From positions 1 to 51,816 of IMG/VR virus record IMGVR_UViG_3300032294_001011: a stretch of 51,816 nucleotides of DNA; one strand, written 5' to 3'. This DNA comes from a virus. Positions 45,115-51,816 of the stretch are shown here, one piece after another. Under the pieces are notes generated by a model. The model was not told the origin of the DNA. It worked only from the letters and a program-made list of their open reading frames with translations, and ran no database searches. A program made the position numbers and the translations under genes. Numbering within the stretch: position 1 is the first letter of the stretch; each line of letters opens with the position of its first letter.

Positions 45115-45618
45115 TTAGTCGCGTTTAGGCCCCGGCAGAGACTTAAGTGTTTTAACTGTCTTGGCGCGGTAACCAGTTACAAAACCATCCAATTCTTTGT
45201 GACCACGATCCATATCTCCGCCCCCAATGCGTATGACATTTGCGGGAGAAATAACGTATTCGCCGCCAGCTGCGACAATCTCAACCGGCTCTTCGTCGCC
45301 TAATATTTGGCGCCCAAAAACCTTATTAGAAATTTGAAATCCGGCCATTGTGTTGCCTTCACCCATGGCAGAGATAATATCGGCAGGAATTACATAAGAC
45401 CCAGACGGAACATTAATAGGCAAATGATCTGTGCGGCCAGCTACATTACTATGAATAGGGCCAACGTGGATCTTATTGACGTCGCCGCCCTCCGCGCGCT
45501 TTTCGCGAGACTTACTTAAAGCCGCCGCAACTGCTTGGTCATGAGGATGGCCAGCATGCACCATCTCAGAAATATTTTTAGAAATAACTTCTTGAGATTT
45601 TCCGGGTTGAAGCGGCAT
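45115..45618 (-). CDS. Conserved virion-region protein
   Basis: 167 residues: MPLQPGKSQEVISKNISEMV, HAGHPHDQAVAAALSKSREK (a small helical segment shared by many phage proteins in this position). It continues VGPIHSNVAGRTDHLPINVP and SGSYVIPADIISAMGEGNTM AGF-like. The S-x-YVIPADI.. segment is familiar from environmental phages, with VAAGGEYVISPANVIRIGGG as the second half. It is probably a virion-associated protein; some homologues are annotated as head maturation or acetyltransferase-associated proteins, but I see no catalytic motif. It precedes the GNAT gene by 11 bases. Confidence 0.7.
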   Translation of the reverse strand: MPLQPGKSQEVISKNISEMVHAGHPHDQAVAAALSKSREKRAEGGDVNKIHVGPIHSNVAGRTDHLPINVPSGSYVIPADIISAMGEGNTMAGFQISNKVFGRQILGDEEPVEIVAAGGEYVISPANVIRIGGGDMDRGHKELDGFVTGYRAKTVKTLKSLPGPKRD

Positions 45619-45622
45619 GGTT

Positions 45623-46204
45623 TTAATCCAGTGAGTAGGTGACGCTGATCGTTTGGCCAGCGCCTCGGATCATGTAAAGACCGCTAGGGAAGAATGCCCC
45701 AACAGGATAAACACCAACGGCTGAAAATGGCGCAGCTACAATAGAGCGCGTTACATTTGGATTGAATACTGTTCCCGGTGATGTTTGAGCGCCAGTCGTG
45801 GCGCTCGCAAACGATACGGTATTAGACGTTGATGCCGTTACCGTATAAGTCCCATTATAGCCAGATGGAATAACTCCAGATACAACAACCGTATCTCCAA
45901 CTATGAAAGAATAAGTTCCACCATAAGTAATAGTTGCAGTTGCACCATTACCGGCTGTTGCTGTAGTTGGCGCCGTTTCGTAATTGTAGAAAATACTTGC
46001 GGCAGAACCATTTGCGATAACATTAATTGCGACAAGCCGACCCGCGCTAGGCGTTATAAGCGCGCTTGCATTATATCCCGGTGATGTCGTCGTCCCGGCA
46101 ACATACAAATATTCTTTATAAAACGACAAAAGAGTTTGGTTAAGGTTATTGATGGCAACAACGCCATTCTTTTGTGTTGTAAGAATATCATCTAAAGTAG
46201 CCAT
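45623..46204 (-). CDS. Virion protein with Ig-like module
   Basis: 193 residues starting MATLDDILTTQKNGVVAINN, a coiled-coil-like N-terminus. It has a beta domain (GRLVAINVIANGSAASIFYN) interrupted by the module SFIVGDTVVVSGVIPSGYNG, then TYTVTASTSNTVSFASA, and a C-terminal RGAGQTISVTYSLD. The module closely resembles one in the neighbouring 46204-48498 protein, so it was exchanged or duplicated between the two genes. Start shares one base with the upstream gene's stop. Likely a head-tail or tail decoration protein. Confidence 0.72.
   Translation of the reverse strand: MATLDDILTTQKNGVVAINNLNQTLLSFYKEYLYVAGTTTSPGYNASALITPSAGRLVAINVIANGSAASIFYNYETAPTTATAGNGATATITYGGTYSFIVGDTVVVSGVIPSGYNGTYTVTASTSNTVSFASATTGAQTSPGTVFNPNVTRSIVAAPFSAVGVYPVGAFFPSGLYMIRGAGQTISVTYSLD
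45768..45925 (-). repeat. Ig-like module, copy shared with 48030-48190
   Basis: This encodes SFIVGDTVVVSGVIPSGYNG and TYTVTASTSNTVSF. At 48030-48190, inside the hub gene, the related SYTFEVGDTIVVAGVTPTSY and NGTYTITGSTSNTVTF occur. About two thirds of positions agree, and DNA stretches such as GTATAAGTCCCATT match in both. Confidence 0.75.
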
Positions 46205-48498
46205 TAAAACTTTCCGTCTTGTTCAAAGCGGTAACGTGTTGCGCCTATGCGCCAGAAAGAGCCAATGTCGCTGCTTTCCATCTTTATAGACATTAATCGT
46301 CCACGAAATCTCGGAGTTATAAAGTCTGTCTGATTATTAAATGGGTATGGGCCATAAGTTCTTGGATTGGCATGAGGGTAGTCGGTAACGTAAAAAGTTA
46401 GGGTTAAGTCGGCATCCTGCAGTCCACCATAATAACCCCACTTCATATCTGGCCAAACCTGATCAACAAAAACTTTATATTCGCCATCAGATATGGCGAA
46501 GTATCCAGTTTGGAAGCTAGAGGTAATTGGTTGTCCGTCAGCGTCGGGAGACGTTTCGTGCTGATAAATTAAGTTTTGGTTGGCAACTGGAGCTGCCCCC
46601 ATAGGAGCACCAAGGACAGACTCATTAATCCAAGCTGTTCTTGATAATGTTCCAAAGTCCCAAGTATTAAGAAATACATTATACTTTACATAGGCGTTTA
46701 CTTCACCGCCATTACTTTGTGTTGGGTAATACCAGCTGATTTCACCAAAACGAGAATTTGGCGCAATACGAATTTTATCTAAATTATTGCGGTCAAGATC
46801 TTGGAAAATAACGTCCCAAATTGGACAGGATATAAGCTCAACGCCAGAGCCGCCAAGCTTAAAGAACTGGCTCTGACCCATCCAATATACAGTGCCATTC
46901 ATGGCGCCTGCAGCCTTGCGAGATATAAGTCCGCAACCCGTGCCAAGTTCGTTGAACTGATAAACATATGGAGGCCCGACATATTGCATGGCCCAAATAG
47001 CCAAGTCGGTCCAAACAAGGCCCTGTTGCGGCCCCTGAATACATCCTACAATTCTAGAGCCTTTTGGTATTCTGTAAGAACCCGCCTGATTGGTAAGAGT
47101 TGCCGACCAAACATTATAATCATTAACATCGCACCAGCGAATTAATAACGGGTCTTGTATTCCAGTAAATGTTGAGCCCCAAGCAATAATTTGTCTTTGA
47201 GGCATCGCAACAAAGGCGCCATCATTTACGGTAGGGCAATTTCTAATAATACCAGCTTGGTCAATTCCAGAGTTAGGAGACCACACAAATATTGGTTGAC
47301 TGACTGGGCAGGCAATAAAATCTTCACCCCAGTTATCAAGGGACCAATCAGTTGCATTTATCGGATTGCCAGATACGCTAACCGATGGCGCAACACCAGT
47401 TCCATATCCGCCTGCACCATATAGGCCAACACCATAGCCTGTCGAAACAGGTAGCGCGCCCGGTGTTTTATAATAAAGATATTGAGCAAGGCCGCCATTT
47501 AATGATGCTGTAGTGGTTGATGAGGCCGTATTTTTAGCAAATATTCTAAAAATGCTCGTAGATGCGACAGATTGAACAATATAATTTCCAGAAAGAGTAA
47601 CGCCTGCAGCTGTTAATGGAACAATAACAGTAAAAGTATCTCCTACAGAAAGACCATGATTGGCAAGCGTCACATCGACATCTGCAAGACCACTAGTAAA
47701 GGAGAAAGATGGTATTGTTCCACCTGTTGCCGTTGATGTTGCAAGAATAGGACTGCCCAAAGAATCAACTGCATCAATATAAAATTGATTTGCTCCATCC
47801 AAAAATGTGCAAGGATAAAGACCAAATAATATTAATCCGCCAATGCTGATTTGAGTTTGTATATCCACGCTATCTGAACTGTAAATATTAGAACCTGCAG
47901 CTGTTATAATAACAGTAGAGCTCCCCGCTGAAGTAGATGCAGATACGGCAACATCTTGAATGGTTGTTCTTGGGGTTAATATAGTTCTTACATTTTCACT
48001 TATAACAGATAAAGAATCACCCGCATAAACAGTTCCCGCGACAGTCATTGCACCGTAATTGGTCCCAACAAAAGTAACGGTATTGGACGTAGACCCAGTA
48101 ATAGTATAAGTCCCATTGTAGGATGTTGGCGTTACTCCAGCGACAACTATGGTGTCGCCAACTTCAAATGTATAACTTCCAGTATATGTAATTGTTATAT
48201 AGTTTATTGTGCTGATAACATTATTGGCAAGCGCCGTAATTACGACAATGCTGCCCTCTGCCCCAAGGCCAAGGTAAGTTAGGGAATTTGTGTCTTCCCA
48301 TGCCCATAATGCACGAACAATAGAGCCAACGTTAGAAGGAAAAAAACGTGTCCAGCCGCCAAGCTTTTGAACTAAGCCAAGGCCCTGCTTATCAGGCACA
48401 AACCTAATAAGTGTTGAGTATGATATAGCCGCCTCGTTGAGTGCAATTGTGCGGTTTTGATCGACGCCCGGCTGTAACTTAAGTGTTGCGTGCGGCAT
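46204..48498 (-). CDS. P22 gp10-like tail hub/packaged-DNA stabilisation protein with inserted modules
   Basis: 764 residues starting MPHATLKLQPGVDQNRTIAL, then NEAAISYSTLIRFVPDKQGL and GLVQKLGGWTRFF (the phage hub signature). An Ig-like insert lies at residues about 104-155 (SYTFEVGDTIVVAGVTPTSY), and a second related insert at about 270-320 (VDVTLANHGLSVGDTFTVIV). After that comes the beta-propeller-like body: AWGSTFTGIQDPLLIRWCDV, NDYNVWSATLTNQAGSYRIP, then WTDLAIWAMQYVGPPYVYQF and ELGTGCGLISRKAAGAMNGT. This body matches the P22 gp10/T7 gp12-type nozzle family. It plugs the portal after packaging. The adaptor gene lies 4 bases upstream. Confidence 0.82.
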   Translation of the reverse strand: MPHATLKLQPGVDQNRTIALNEAAISYSTLIRFVPDKQGLGLVQKLGGWTRFFPSNVGSIVRALWAWEDTNSLTYLGLGAEGSIVVITALANNVISTINYITITYTGSYTFEVGDTIVVAGVTPTSYNGTYTITGSTSNTVTFVGTNYGAMTVAGTVYAGDSLSVISENVRTILTPRTTIQDVAVSASTSAGSSTVIITAAGSNIYSSDSVDIQTQISIGGLILFGLYPCTFLDGANQFYIDAVDSLGSPILATSTATGGTIPSFSFTSGLADVDVTLANHGLSVGDTFTVIVPLTAAGVTLSGNYIVQSVASTSIFRIFAKNTASSTTTASLNGGLAQYLYYKTPGALPVSTGYGVGLYGAGGYGTGVAPSVSVSGNPINATDWSLDNWGEDFIACPVSQPIFVWSPNSGIDQAGIIRNCPTVNDGAFVAMPQRQIIAWGSTFTGIQDPLLIRWCDVNDYNVWSATLTNQAGSYRIPKGSRIVGCIQGPQQGLVWTDLAIWAMQYVGPPYVYQFNELGTGCGLISRKAAGAMNGTVYWMGQSQFFKLGGSGVELISCPIWDVIFQDLDRNNLDKIRIAPNSRFGEISWYYPTQSNGGEVNAYVKYNVFLNTWDFGTLSRTAWINESVLGAPMGAAPVANQNLIYQHETSPDADGQPITSSFQTGYFAISDGEYKVFVDQVWPDMKWGYYGGLQDADLTLTFYVTDYPHANPRTYGPYPFNNQTDFITPRFRGRLMSIKMESSDIGSFWRIGATRYRFEQDGKF

Positions 48499-48501
48499 TT
48501 A

Positions 48502-49242
48502 TTAGCCTCGCGTCGGCGTAGCAGTAGTAGAAACACTTTGCGAACTCCAAGCCGCAGCCTCGAATTTTTTGCGGTTTTCTTCGCTGATCGCGCTCTTCAA
48601 GAGCGTTTGATATTGCGTTTCATAAGTAACAGGCATTTGAGGGTCATTGCCAAGCGCGCTAGAGAAGTTACGCTGATAGGCGGCAATGTAAATCATACTT
48701 GCCATAATGAATACGTCTGGAAGATAAAGGCTGATGAATGTTGTGGTGTTTGTTACCGATAAGCTTGGTGGACGATATGTGCCTATGATTTCTACAAAGT
48801 AAGTAGCATCAGAGTAAGGGCCAACTAAAAATGTATAATCGTCAAACGGGCAAAAATACTTTGGCTGCCCCGTAGCCGAAGATGATCCATAAACCGCATC
48901 CAAAAACTCTTTGGTTGTTGGGAGAAGGGGGACGCGGATACAAGATTCTGGATTAGTAGTGCCAGCAGGAGTAATGAGATTGATTTGCTCTGGAACGACA
49001 AATGTGCCAGCCGGGACTGTAATTTTACGAGTATTGATTGGAACCGTATAGCTAGAATTGGCGATAGAAGTAAAAAGAAAGTCAACGTCGCGGTAAATAC
49101 GGTTTTCCGCATAAGTAATCATTTGCGGAAGAATAGCTAAAAATGCCGGGTCGGTTTCGTCAACGACGGCCATAGTGGCAATCTGTGTAATATAGCTTGT
49201 CGTGCCAGCAACTGTCCCGGCGTAACTTAGGCCCGTAGTCAT
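48502..49242 (-). CDS. Head-tail adaptor-like protein
   Basis: 246 residues starting MTTGLSYAGTVAGTTSYITQ. The helical N-terminus (AVVDETDPAFLAILPQMITY, then AENRIYRDVDFLFTS) is followed by a beta domain (YTVPINTRKITVPAGTFVVP; CIRVPLLPTTKEFLDAVYGS) and helices (LPDVFIMASMIYIAAYQRNF) near the end. The layout resembles the 1772-2458 protein and the ring-forming adaptor proteins of P22-like phages (gp4). The gene sits directly upstream of the hub gene, as expected for successive tail rings. No motif for catalysis. Confidence 0.7.
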   Translation of the reverse strand: MTTGLSYAGTVAGTTSYITQIATMAVVDETDPAFLAILPQMITYAENRIYRDVDFLFTSIANSSYTVPINTRKITVPAGTFVVPEQINLITPAGTTNPESCIRVPLLPTTKEFLDAVYGSSSATGQPKYFCPFDDYTFLVGPYSDATYFVEIIGTYRPPSLSVTNTTTFISLYLPDVFIMASMIYIAAYQRNFSSALGNDPQMPVTYETQYQTLLKSAISEENRKKFEAAAWSSQSVSTTATPTRG

Positions 49243-49249
49243 CTAAAAC

Positions 49250-49289
49250 CCCGCTAGTTAGGGCGAGTTTACCATAACACAGGCCCTAA
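49250..49289 (-). terminator. Weak terminator-like hairpin
   Basis: TTAGGGC (49258-49264) and GCCCTAA (49283-49289) form a 7-bp stem with an 18-nt loop, followed on the minus strand, after 7 bases, by GUUUUAG. It may attenuate transcription from the lysis cassette into the adaptor gene. Confidence 0.35.
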
Positions 49290-49292
49290 TGG

Positions 49293-49526
49293 CTACTTAT
49301 TACCCCAGCTGCACAGCTCTTTGCCGATCTTGTTATGCGCTTTCACTTCCCAAATAGTCCCCTCGCTATCTTTGTCGCTCCAGTAAATGGGTCGACTGAC
49401 AGCGCAAAATGTGGCCTGATTACTAATTGGGGCGTTTAAACCCGTCGTCGTCGCGCACCCCGTTAGGATTAAGCTCACGCTCACGCTCAACAGCCAAGCG
49501 AGCTTCAAGGGCTTTATGTGCCGCAT
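49293..49526 (-). CDS. Outer-membrane spanin-like lipoprotein (Rz1 type)
   Basis: 77 residues. A signal sequence MRHIKPLKLAWLLSVSVSLI ends with the lipobox LTGC (residues 21-24), followed by a mature part of about 54 residues with Cys residues (QATFCAVSRPIYWSDKDSEG, then TIWEVKAHNKIGKELC). The FCxVxRPIxWSxxD segment is common in phage lysis lipoproteins. It overlaps the upstream Rz-like gene by 104 bases in another frame, the usual arrangement of nested spanin genes. With the inner-membrane partner it would fuse the inner and outer membranes at lysis, which implies a Gram-negative host. Confidence 0.85.
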   Translation of the reverse strand: MRHIKPLKLAWLLSVSVSLILTGCATTTGLNAPISNQATFCAVSRPIYWSDKDSEGTIWEVKAHNKIGKELCSWGNK

Positions 49527-49662
49527 CGATCTGAGCCTTTAAGTCTGCTACCTGCTGCTGCGTCTTACCCGCATCAACAAGCTTCTTGGCATATAGCCAA
49601 TCAAACATTTTACCGGCAGCCTGAAATAAGCTGCCAATAATTGTCAGGATGGCGTAGATCAC
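49423..49662 (-). CDS. Inner-membrane spanin-like protein (Rz type)
   Basis: 79 residues: a hydrophobic N-terminus MIYAILTIIGSLFQAAGKMF, then DWLYAKKLVDAGKTQQQVAD and a coiled coil LKAQIDAAHKALEARLAVER, ending in a polar tail. A membrane anchor plus periplasmic coiled coil is the form of i-spanins. It overlaps the Rz1-like gene out of frame and the holin candidate by 4 bases (ATGA). The short soluble part suggests the coiled coil reaches the lipoprotein. Confidence 0.78.
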   Translation of the reverse strand: MIYAILTIIGSLFQAAGKMFDWLYAKKLVDAGKTQQQVADLKAQIDAAHKALEARLAVERERELNPNGVRDDDGFKRPN

Positions 49663-49862
49663 TGGTGAACGTCGCCGCCAGTGACGTTGCTGTCTTTGGC
49701 GTTAGCGCCAATTCCAAATATCGCTAGGACGAATGGCCAAACCTGTTCAATTGGAGGAAGAGGAATAGAGGCTGGCCAAACGCCCGCATATTGTAGCCCA
49801 TAAGCTACAAGGGGGATAAGGGCCGATACCGTTGTTTTCCAATTTGTAAGTAATTTCTGCAT
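49659..49862 (-). CDS. Holin-like small membrane protein
   Basis: 67 residues: MQKLLTNWKTTVSALIPLVA, then YGLQYAGVW as the first span and PPIEQVWPFVLAIFGIGANA as the second. The end KDSNVTGGDVHQ contains the AKDxNVTGG motif common to small phage membrane proteins next to endolysins. Two spans and position between endolysin and spanins point to a holin that lets the endolysin cross the inner membrane; the 50372-50608 protein is the other candidate. Confidence 0.7.
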   Translation of the reverse strand: MQKLLTNWKTTVSALIPLVAYGLQYAGVWPASIPLPPIEQVWPFVLAIFGIGANAKDSNVTGGDVHQ

Positions 49863-49871
49863 CTTGTTCCC

Positions 49872-50375
49872 CTATTTAGTTAAAGCCAATATTTGATTCT
49901 TGACGTCTGCAATACGAGCAGACCAGCCCTTTCCAAAAGTAGACCAAATTGACAGGCTTTGCATGAATGCAAGGCGCTTATTGGTCACAGCCATTGCGAC
50001 GTAAGTCTTTGTGGCCTGTATCGTCTGAGGCCCTATCTGGCCATCTTGCGTAACGCCGACAACTGCTTGCAGATATTTGGCCGCTCTTGATACGCCAGAA
50101 TTTACTGCAAAATCGAACACAGCAAAATCAACACCATCGGGCAAATCATCTCCACGAATACGATCCCAATATTCTTGGCGGTAAATGGCCGCAACAGCCG
50201 CATCAGATATGTTGCGAACGCTCTGAGTGGGCAGACCATTCTTCCTTTGCCAAGCATCATACACCGCCTGCGTAATGCCTTTCATAGTGGCGCCACCCGG
50301 GTCATTGGGATGATTAGAGAAGCCGCCCTCGTATTTTAAGACTTGCTTAAGAGCTTGCGGATAATTTTCCTTCAT
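49872..50375 (-). CDS. Endolysin, GH108 N-acetylmuramidase
   Basis: 167 residues. The N-terminal LKQVLKYEGGFSNHPNDPGG, then ATMKGITQAVYDAW is the GH108 signature, with catalytic Glu in YEGG (residue about 16). Later DLPDGVDFAVFDFAVNSGVS, then RAAKYLQAVVGVTQDGQIGP leads to the C-terminal PG-binding part (GQIGPQTIQA). No signal peptide, so release depends on a holin. It overlaps the upstream membrane gene by 4 bases. It degrades the glycan chain of peptidoglycan at lysis. Confidence 0.93.
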   Translation of the reverse strand: MKENYPQALKQVLKYEGGFSNHPNDPGGATMKGITQAVYDAWQRKNGLPTQSVRNISDAAVAAIYRQEYWDRIRGDDLPDGVDFAVFDFAVNSGVSRAAKYLQAVVGVTQDGQIGPQTIQATKTYVAMAVTNKRLAFMQSLSIWSTFGKGWSARIADVKNQILALTK

Positions 50376-50608
50376 TTGTCGGCCTTGTCGTCTAACTTGT
50401 CGAATATCTTGCCAAGCATTTCCTTGACTTCTTTCATGGCTTCAGCAAACTCATCCTTGCGGAGATAATGACTTGGGAGTTCAACTTCGATCTTGTGGAT
50501 ATCTTCCTTTAGATCTTTAACCGCTACCCAGAGTTCCCTTGCAAACCAGCCAAAAACCGCTACGGCCACGCCAATGCCGAAATTGAGTAGGGTTTGGAAA
50601 TCCATCAT
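50372..50608 (-). CDS. Membrane protein with coiled coil, possible holin or antiholin
   Basis: Start set at the ATG at 50608 (MMDFQTLLNFGIGVAVAVFG), overlapping the glycosyltransferase stop (ATGA); the longer frame from 50629 is inside that gene. 78 residues: one span (LLNFGIGVAVAVFGWFAREL), then a charged coiled coil (AVKDLKEDIHKIEVELPSHY; EAMKEVKEMLGKIFDKLDDK). Proteins of this shape next to GH108 endolysins are common. It could be a holin, antiholin or pinholin; one span plus coiled coil argues against a classical large-hole holin. Confidence 0.68.
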   Translation of the reverse strand: MMDFQTLLNFGIGVAVAVFGWFARELWVAVKDLKEDIHKIEVELPSHYLRKDEFAEAMKEVKEMLGKIFDKLDDKADK

Positions 50609-51816
50609 GTTTTCTCGCCCGTATACCACAGGAGATTCTCCTGTAGTCGCTTGTCGTCTGGGTCTAGCTCACAGGCGAGCCTGCCCTGTTCAATCGCTAC
50701 TTCCGTCAGCCCAAGACGATACGCGGCAATTGCAGCGTGATCGTGCGGGAGCGCACCCCAAGAAGATGGGTCGGTAGTATAAACTAATTCTTTATTTTTG
50801 ATAGATAGGGCACGCATCGCGGCCCCATAACTTTCAGCCCATTTGTTCTGATCATAATATAATTTAGTCAACGCCACCCAAGGCTCGCGCGTGTGTGGAG
50901 CTTCAGCAGCTGCCTTGTGATACCAACCTTCAGCCGCAGCCTGATCTCCAAGCGCCGCATAGCATTGACCCAAAACGCGCATGGCGTAGCAGCGGTCATT
51001 GACCCAAGTCGCTTCTGGCATTTTGAGATAGCGATTTAGCGCCTCAATCGCCTCTTCGTAGCGGTTATAAAAATAAAGCTCCCGCGCATAGTAGAAGGCG
51101 TTTCGCGGGCAATGCGGGTCTTCTTTTACCGATAGCTCCAGCGTCTCCATATAATGACCCCTACTTTTTGTGGGGTCAGGATGATGCGTGATAAGCAAAA
51201 AGTCAGTGTGCGCCCACACTTCAGTGATTCGCAAATCAGCCCTTATGTGCTCATGGCAGGGATGGTGCCAGTAATAGCCATGACGCGAGTGGATCTTTTC
51301 TGAGTAAAAAACGATACCCAAGCTCCAATCGAATTTATAGCGTAAATGCGTCGTCTCAGGCATCCAGACGCGTTCTATTTCTTCACGCCAGCCGGGTTCC
51401 ATAACTTCATCCGCGTCAAGACAAATGCAGACGTCATAATCTTTTGGGATCAGCATCAGCGAGGCGTTTCTAGCGTGATCGAAGCGCCAAGGCGTAACGC
51501 AGATCTCATGAACAGTTACCCCGTTTTCTTTTGCAATCTTTACCGTATCATCCGTTGAGCCAGTATCGGCAATGAGGAGAAGATCTGCGTCTCTTGCCGA
51601 ATCAGCCCATCTTTTTATAAATTGCTCTTCATTCTTTGTGATCGTATAAACGGCGATCTTTAGTTTCTTTTCCATCTTTTTTCTGGCCCCTTCTCCAAAA
51701 AATAGATCTAAATATTGTGGGCGATTTTGTATTAGCCACGGCAGAGCTTCATCATGCAATTTCTGCATGTTCCTGCCAAGCGTCTGAGAACCGGCGTGAT
51801 GCACATAGCAGCGTGA
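50605..51816 (-). CDS. Glycosyltransferase (GT2) with TPR-like tail; N-terminus outside window
   Basis: The frame is open to the window edge, with SRCYVHHAGSQTLG upstream of any start. About the first 45 visible residues (YVHHAGSQTLGRNMQKLHDE) look like the end of another glycosyltransferase domain, so this may be a double GT protein. From MEKKLKIAVYTITKNEEQFI a GT-A fold is clear: ITKNEEQ, LLIADTGSTDDTVKIA, then ICLDADEVMEPGW (DxD metal site), HHPCHEHIRAD and THHPDPTKSRGHY. Residues 235-375 of the visible part are TPR-like repeats (EEAIEALNRYLKMPEATWVN; ALGDQAAAEGWYHKAAAEAP). It probably glycosylates a phage surface protein or a host glycan. Upstream of the lysis cassette with 4 bases overlap. 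Confidence 0.85.
   Translation of the reverse strand, partial: SRCYVHHAGSQTLGRNMQKLHDEALPWLIQNRPQYLDLFFGEGARKKMEKKLKIAVYTITKNEEQFIKRWADSARDADLLLIADTGSTDDTVKIAKENGVTVHEICVTPWRFDHARNASLMLIPKDYDVCICLDADEVMEPGWREEIERVWMPETTHLRYKFDWSLGIVFYSEKIHSRHGYYWHHPCHEHIRADLRITEVWAHTDFLLITHHPDPTKSRGHYMETLELSVKEDPHCPRNAFYYARELYFYNRYEEAIEALNRYLKMPEATWVNDRCYAMRVLGQCYAALGDQAAAEGWYHKAAAEAPHTREPWVALTKLYYDQNKWAESYGAAMRALSIKNKELVYTTDPSSWGALPHDHAAIAAYRLGLTEVAIEQGRLACELDPDDKRLQENLLWYTGEKT

Overview
The window looks like most of the genome of a tailed double-stranded DNA phage with podovirus-type (P22-like) virion genes. It has a P22-type portal, a large terminase, two giant predicted ejection proteins, a P22 gp10-like hub protein, and no tape-measure protein or tail sheath. 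The host is probably an alphaproteobacterium, because the phage carries homologues of GapR and GcrA, nucleoid and cell-cycle proteins typical of that class, plus a stand-alone DnaA domain IV. No integrase, attachment site, tRNA, CRISPR array, RNA polymerase or DNA polymerase is recognisable. Both ends cut through minus-strand genes (a collagen-like fibre gene on the left, a glycosyltransferase on the right), so the window is a slice of a larger or circularly permuted map.

Layout. (A) 19.8 kb down to 1, minus strand: GapR, a small lipoprotein, small terminase, a 2OG-Fe(II) oxygenase, large terminase, portal, a ParB/sulfiredoxin-like virion protein, a Lys/Gly-rich repeat protein, a GroES-like protein, scaffold, major capsid protein, an inserted endonuclease VII, decoration and head-completion proteins, and the collagen-like fibre. 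(B) 19.8-22.2 kb: two near-identical plus-strand promoters with a palindromic operator in the -35/-10 spacer. They drive small early genes ending in a Cro-like HTH gene; a prolyl-hydroxylase-like oxygenase is interleaved on the minus strand. (C) 22.4-29.1 kb, minus strand: cytosine methyltransferase (with a long out-of-frame overlapping ORF), prim-pol/helicase, PAPS-reductase-like protein, RuvC-like resolvase. (D) 29.2-35.5 kb, plus strand: RecB-like nuclease, an SSB-like protein, DUF6378-type protein, DnaA domain IV, adenine methyltransferase, a PD-(D/E)XK nuclease and many small proteins. (E) 35.5-37.1 kb: an HNH gene with neighbours on the minus strand and the GcrA-like gene on the plus strand. 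(F) 51.8 down to 37.1 kb, minus strand: glycosyltransferase, lysis cassette (membrane protein, GH108 endolysin, holin candidate, overlapping Rz/Rz1-like spanins), adaptor, hub, two internal virion proteins (one with a lytic transglycosylase), and S74-terminated and Gly-rich tail fibres.

Reading minus-strand transcription across the window ends (A then F) gives a conventional order: packaging, head, fibre, lysis, tail hub, ejection proteins, fibres. That fits a circularly permuted map with a gap between the two ends. Regions B to E are the early, replication and host-takeover genes. Once genes shorter than 60 codons are added, no gene-free stretch exceeds about 180 bases. Many early genes share one translation-start signature, ATGGAGATTGATATG, in which the second ATG is probably the real start; several starts given here were moved to it.

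The most interesting points are: (1) GapR, GcrA and DnaA-like regulators together with two DNA methyltransferases, suggesting takeover of the host cell-cycle circuit; (2) the operator-in-spacer promoter pair; (3) a predicted H-type pseudoknot hiding a ribosome binding site at 9139-9203; (4) long dual-coding overlaps; (5) a virion transglycosylase flanked by S74-like self-cleavage motifs; (6) a possible modified collagen fibre (collagen-like protein, prolyl-hydroxylase-like enzyme and glycosyltransferase). All functional calls come from motif recognition by eye, without database searches.
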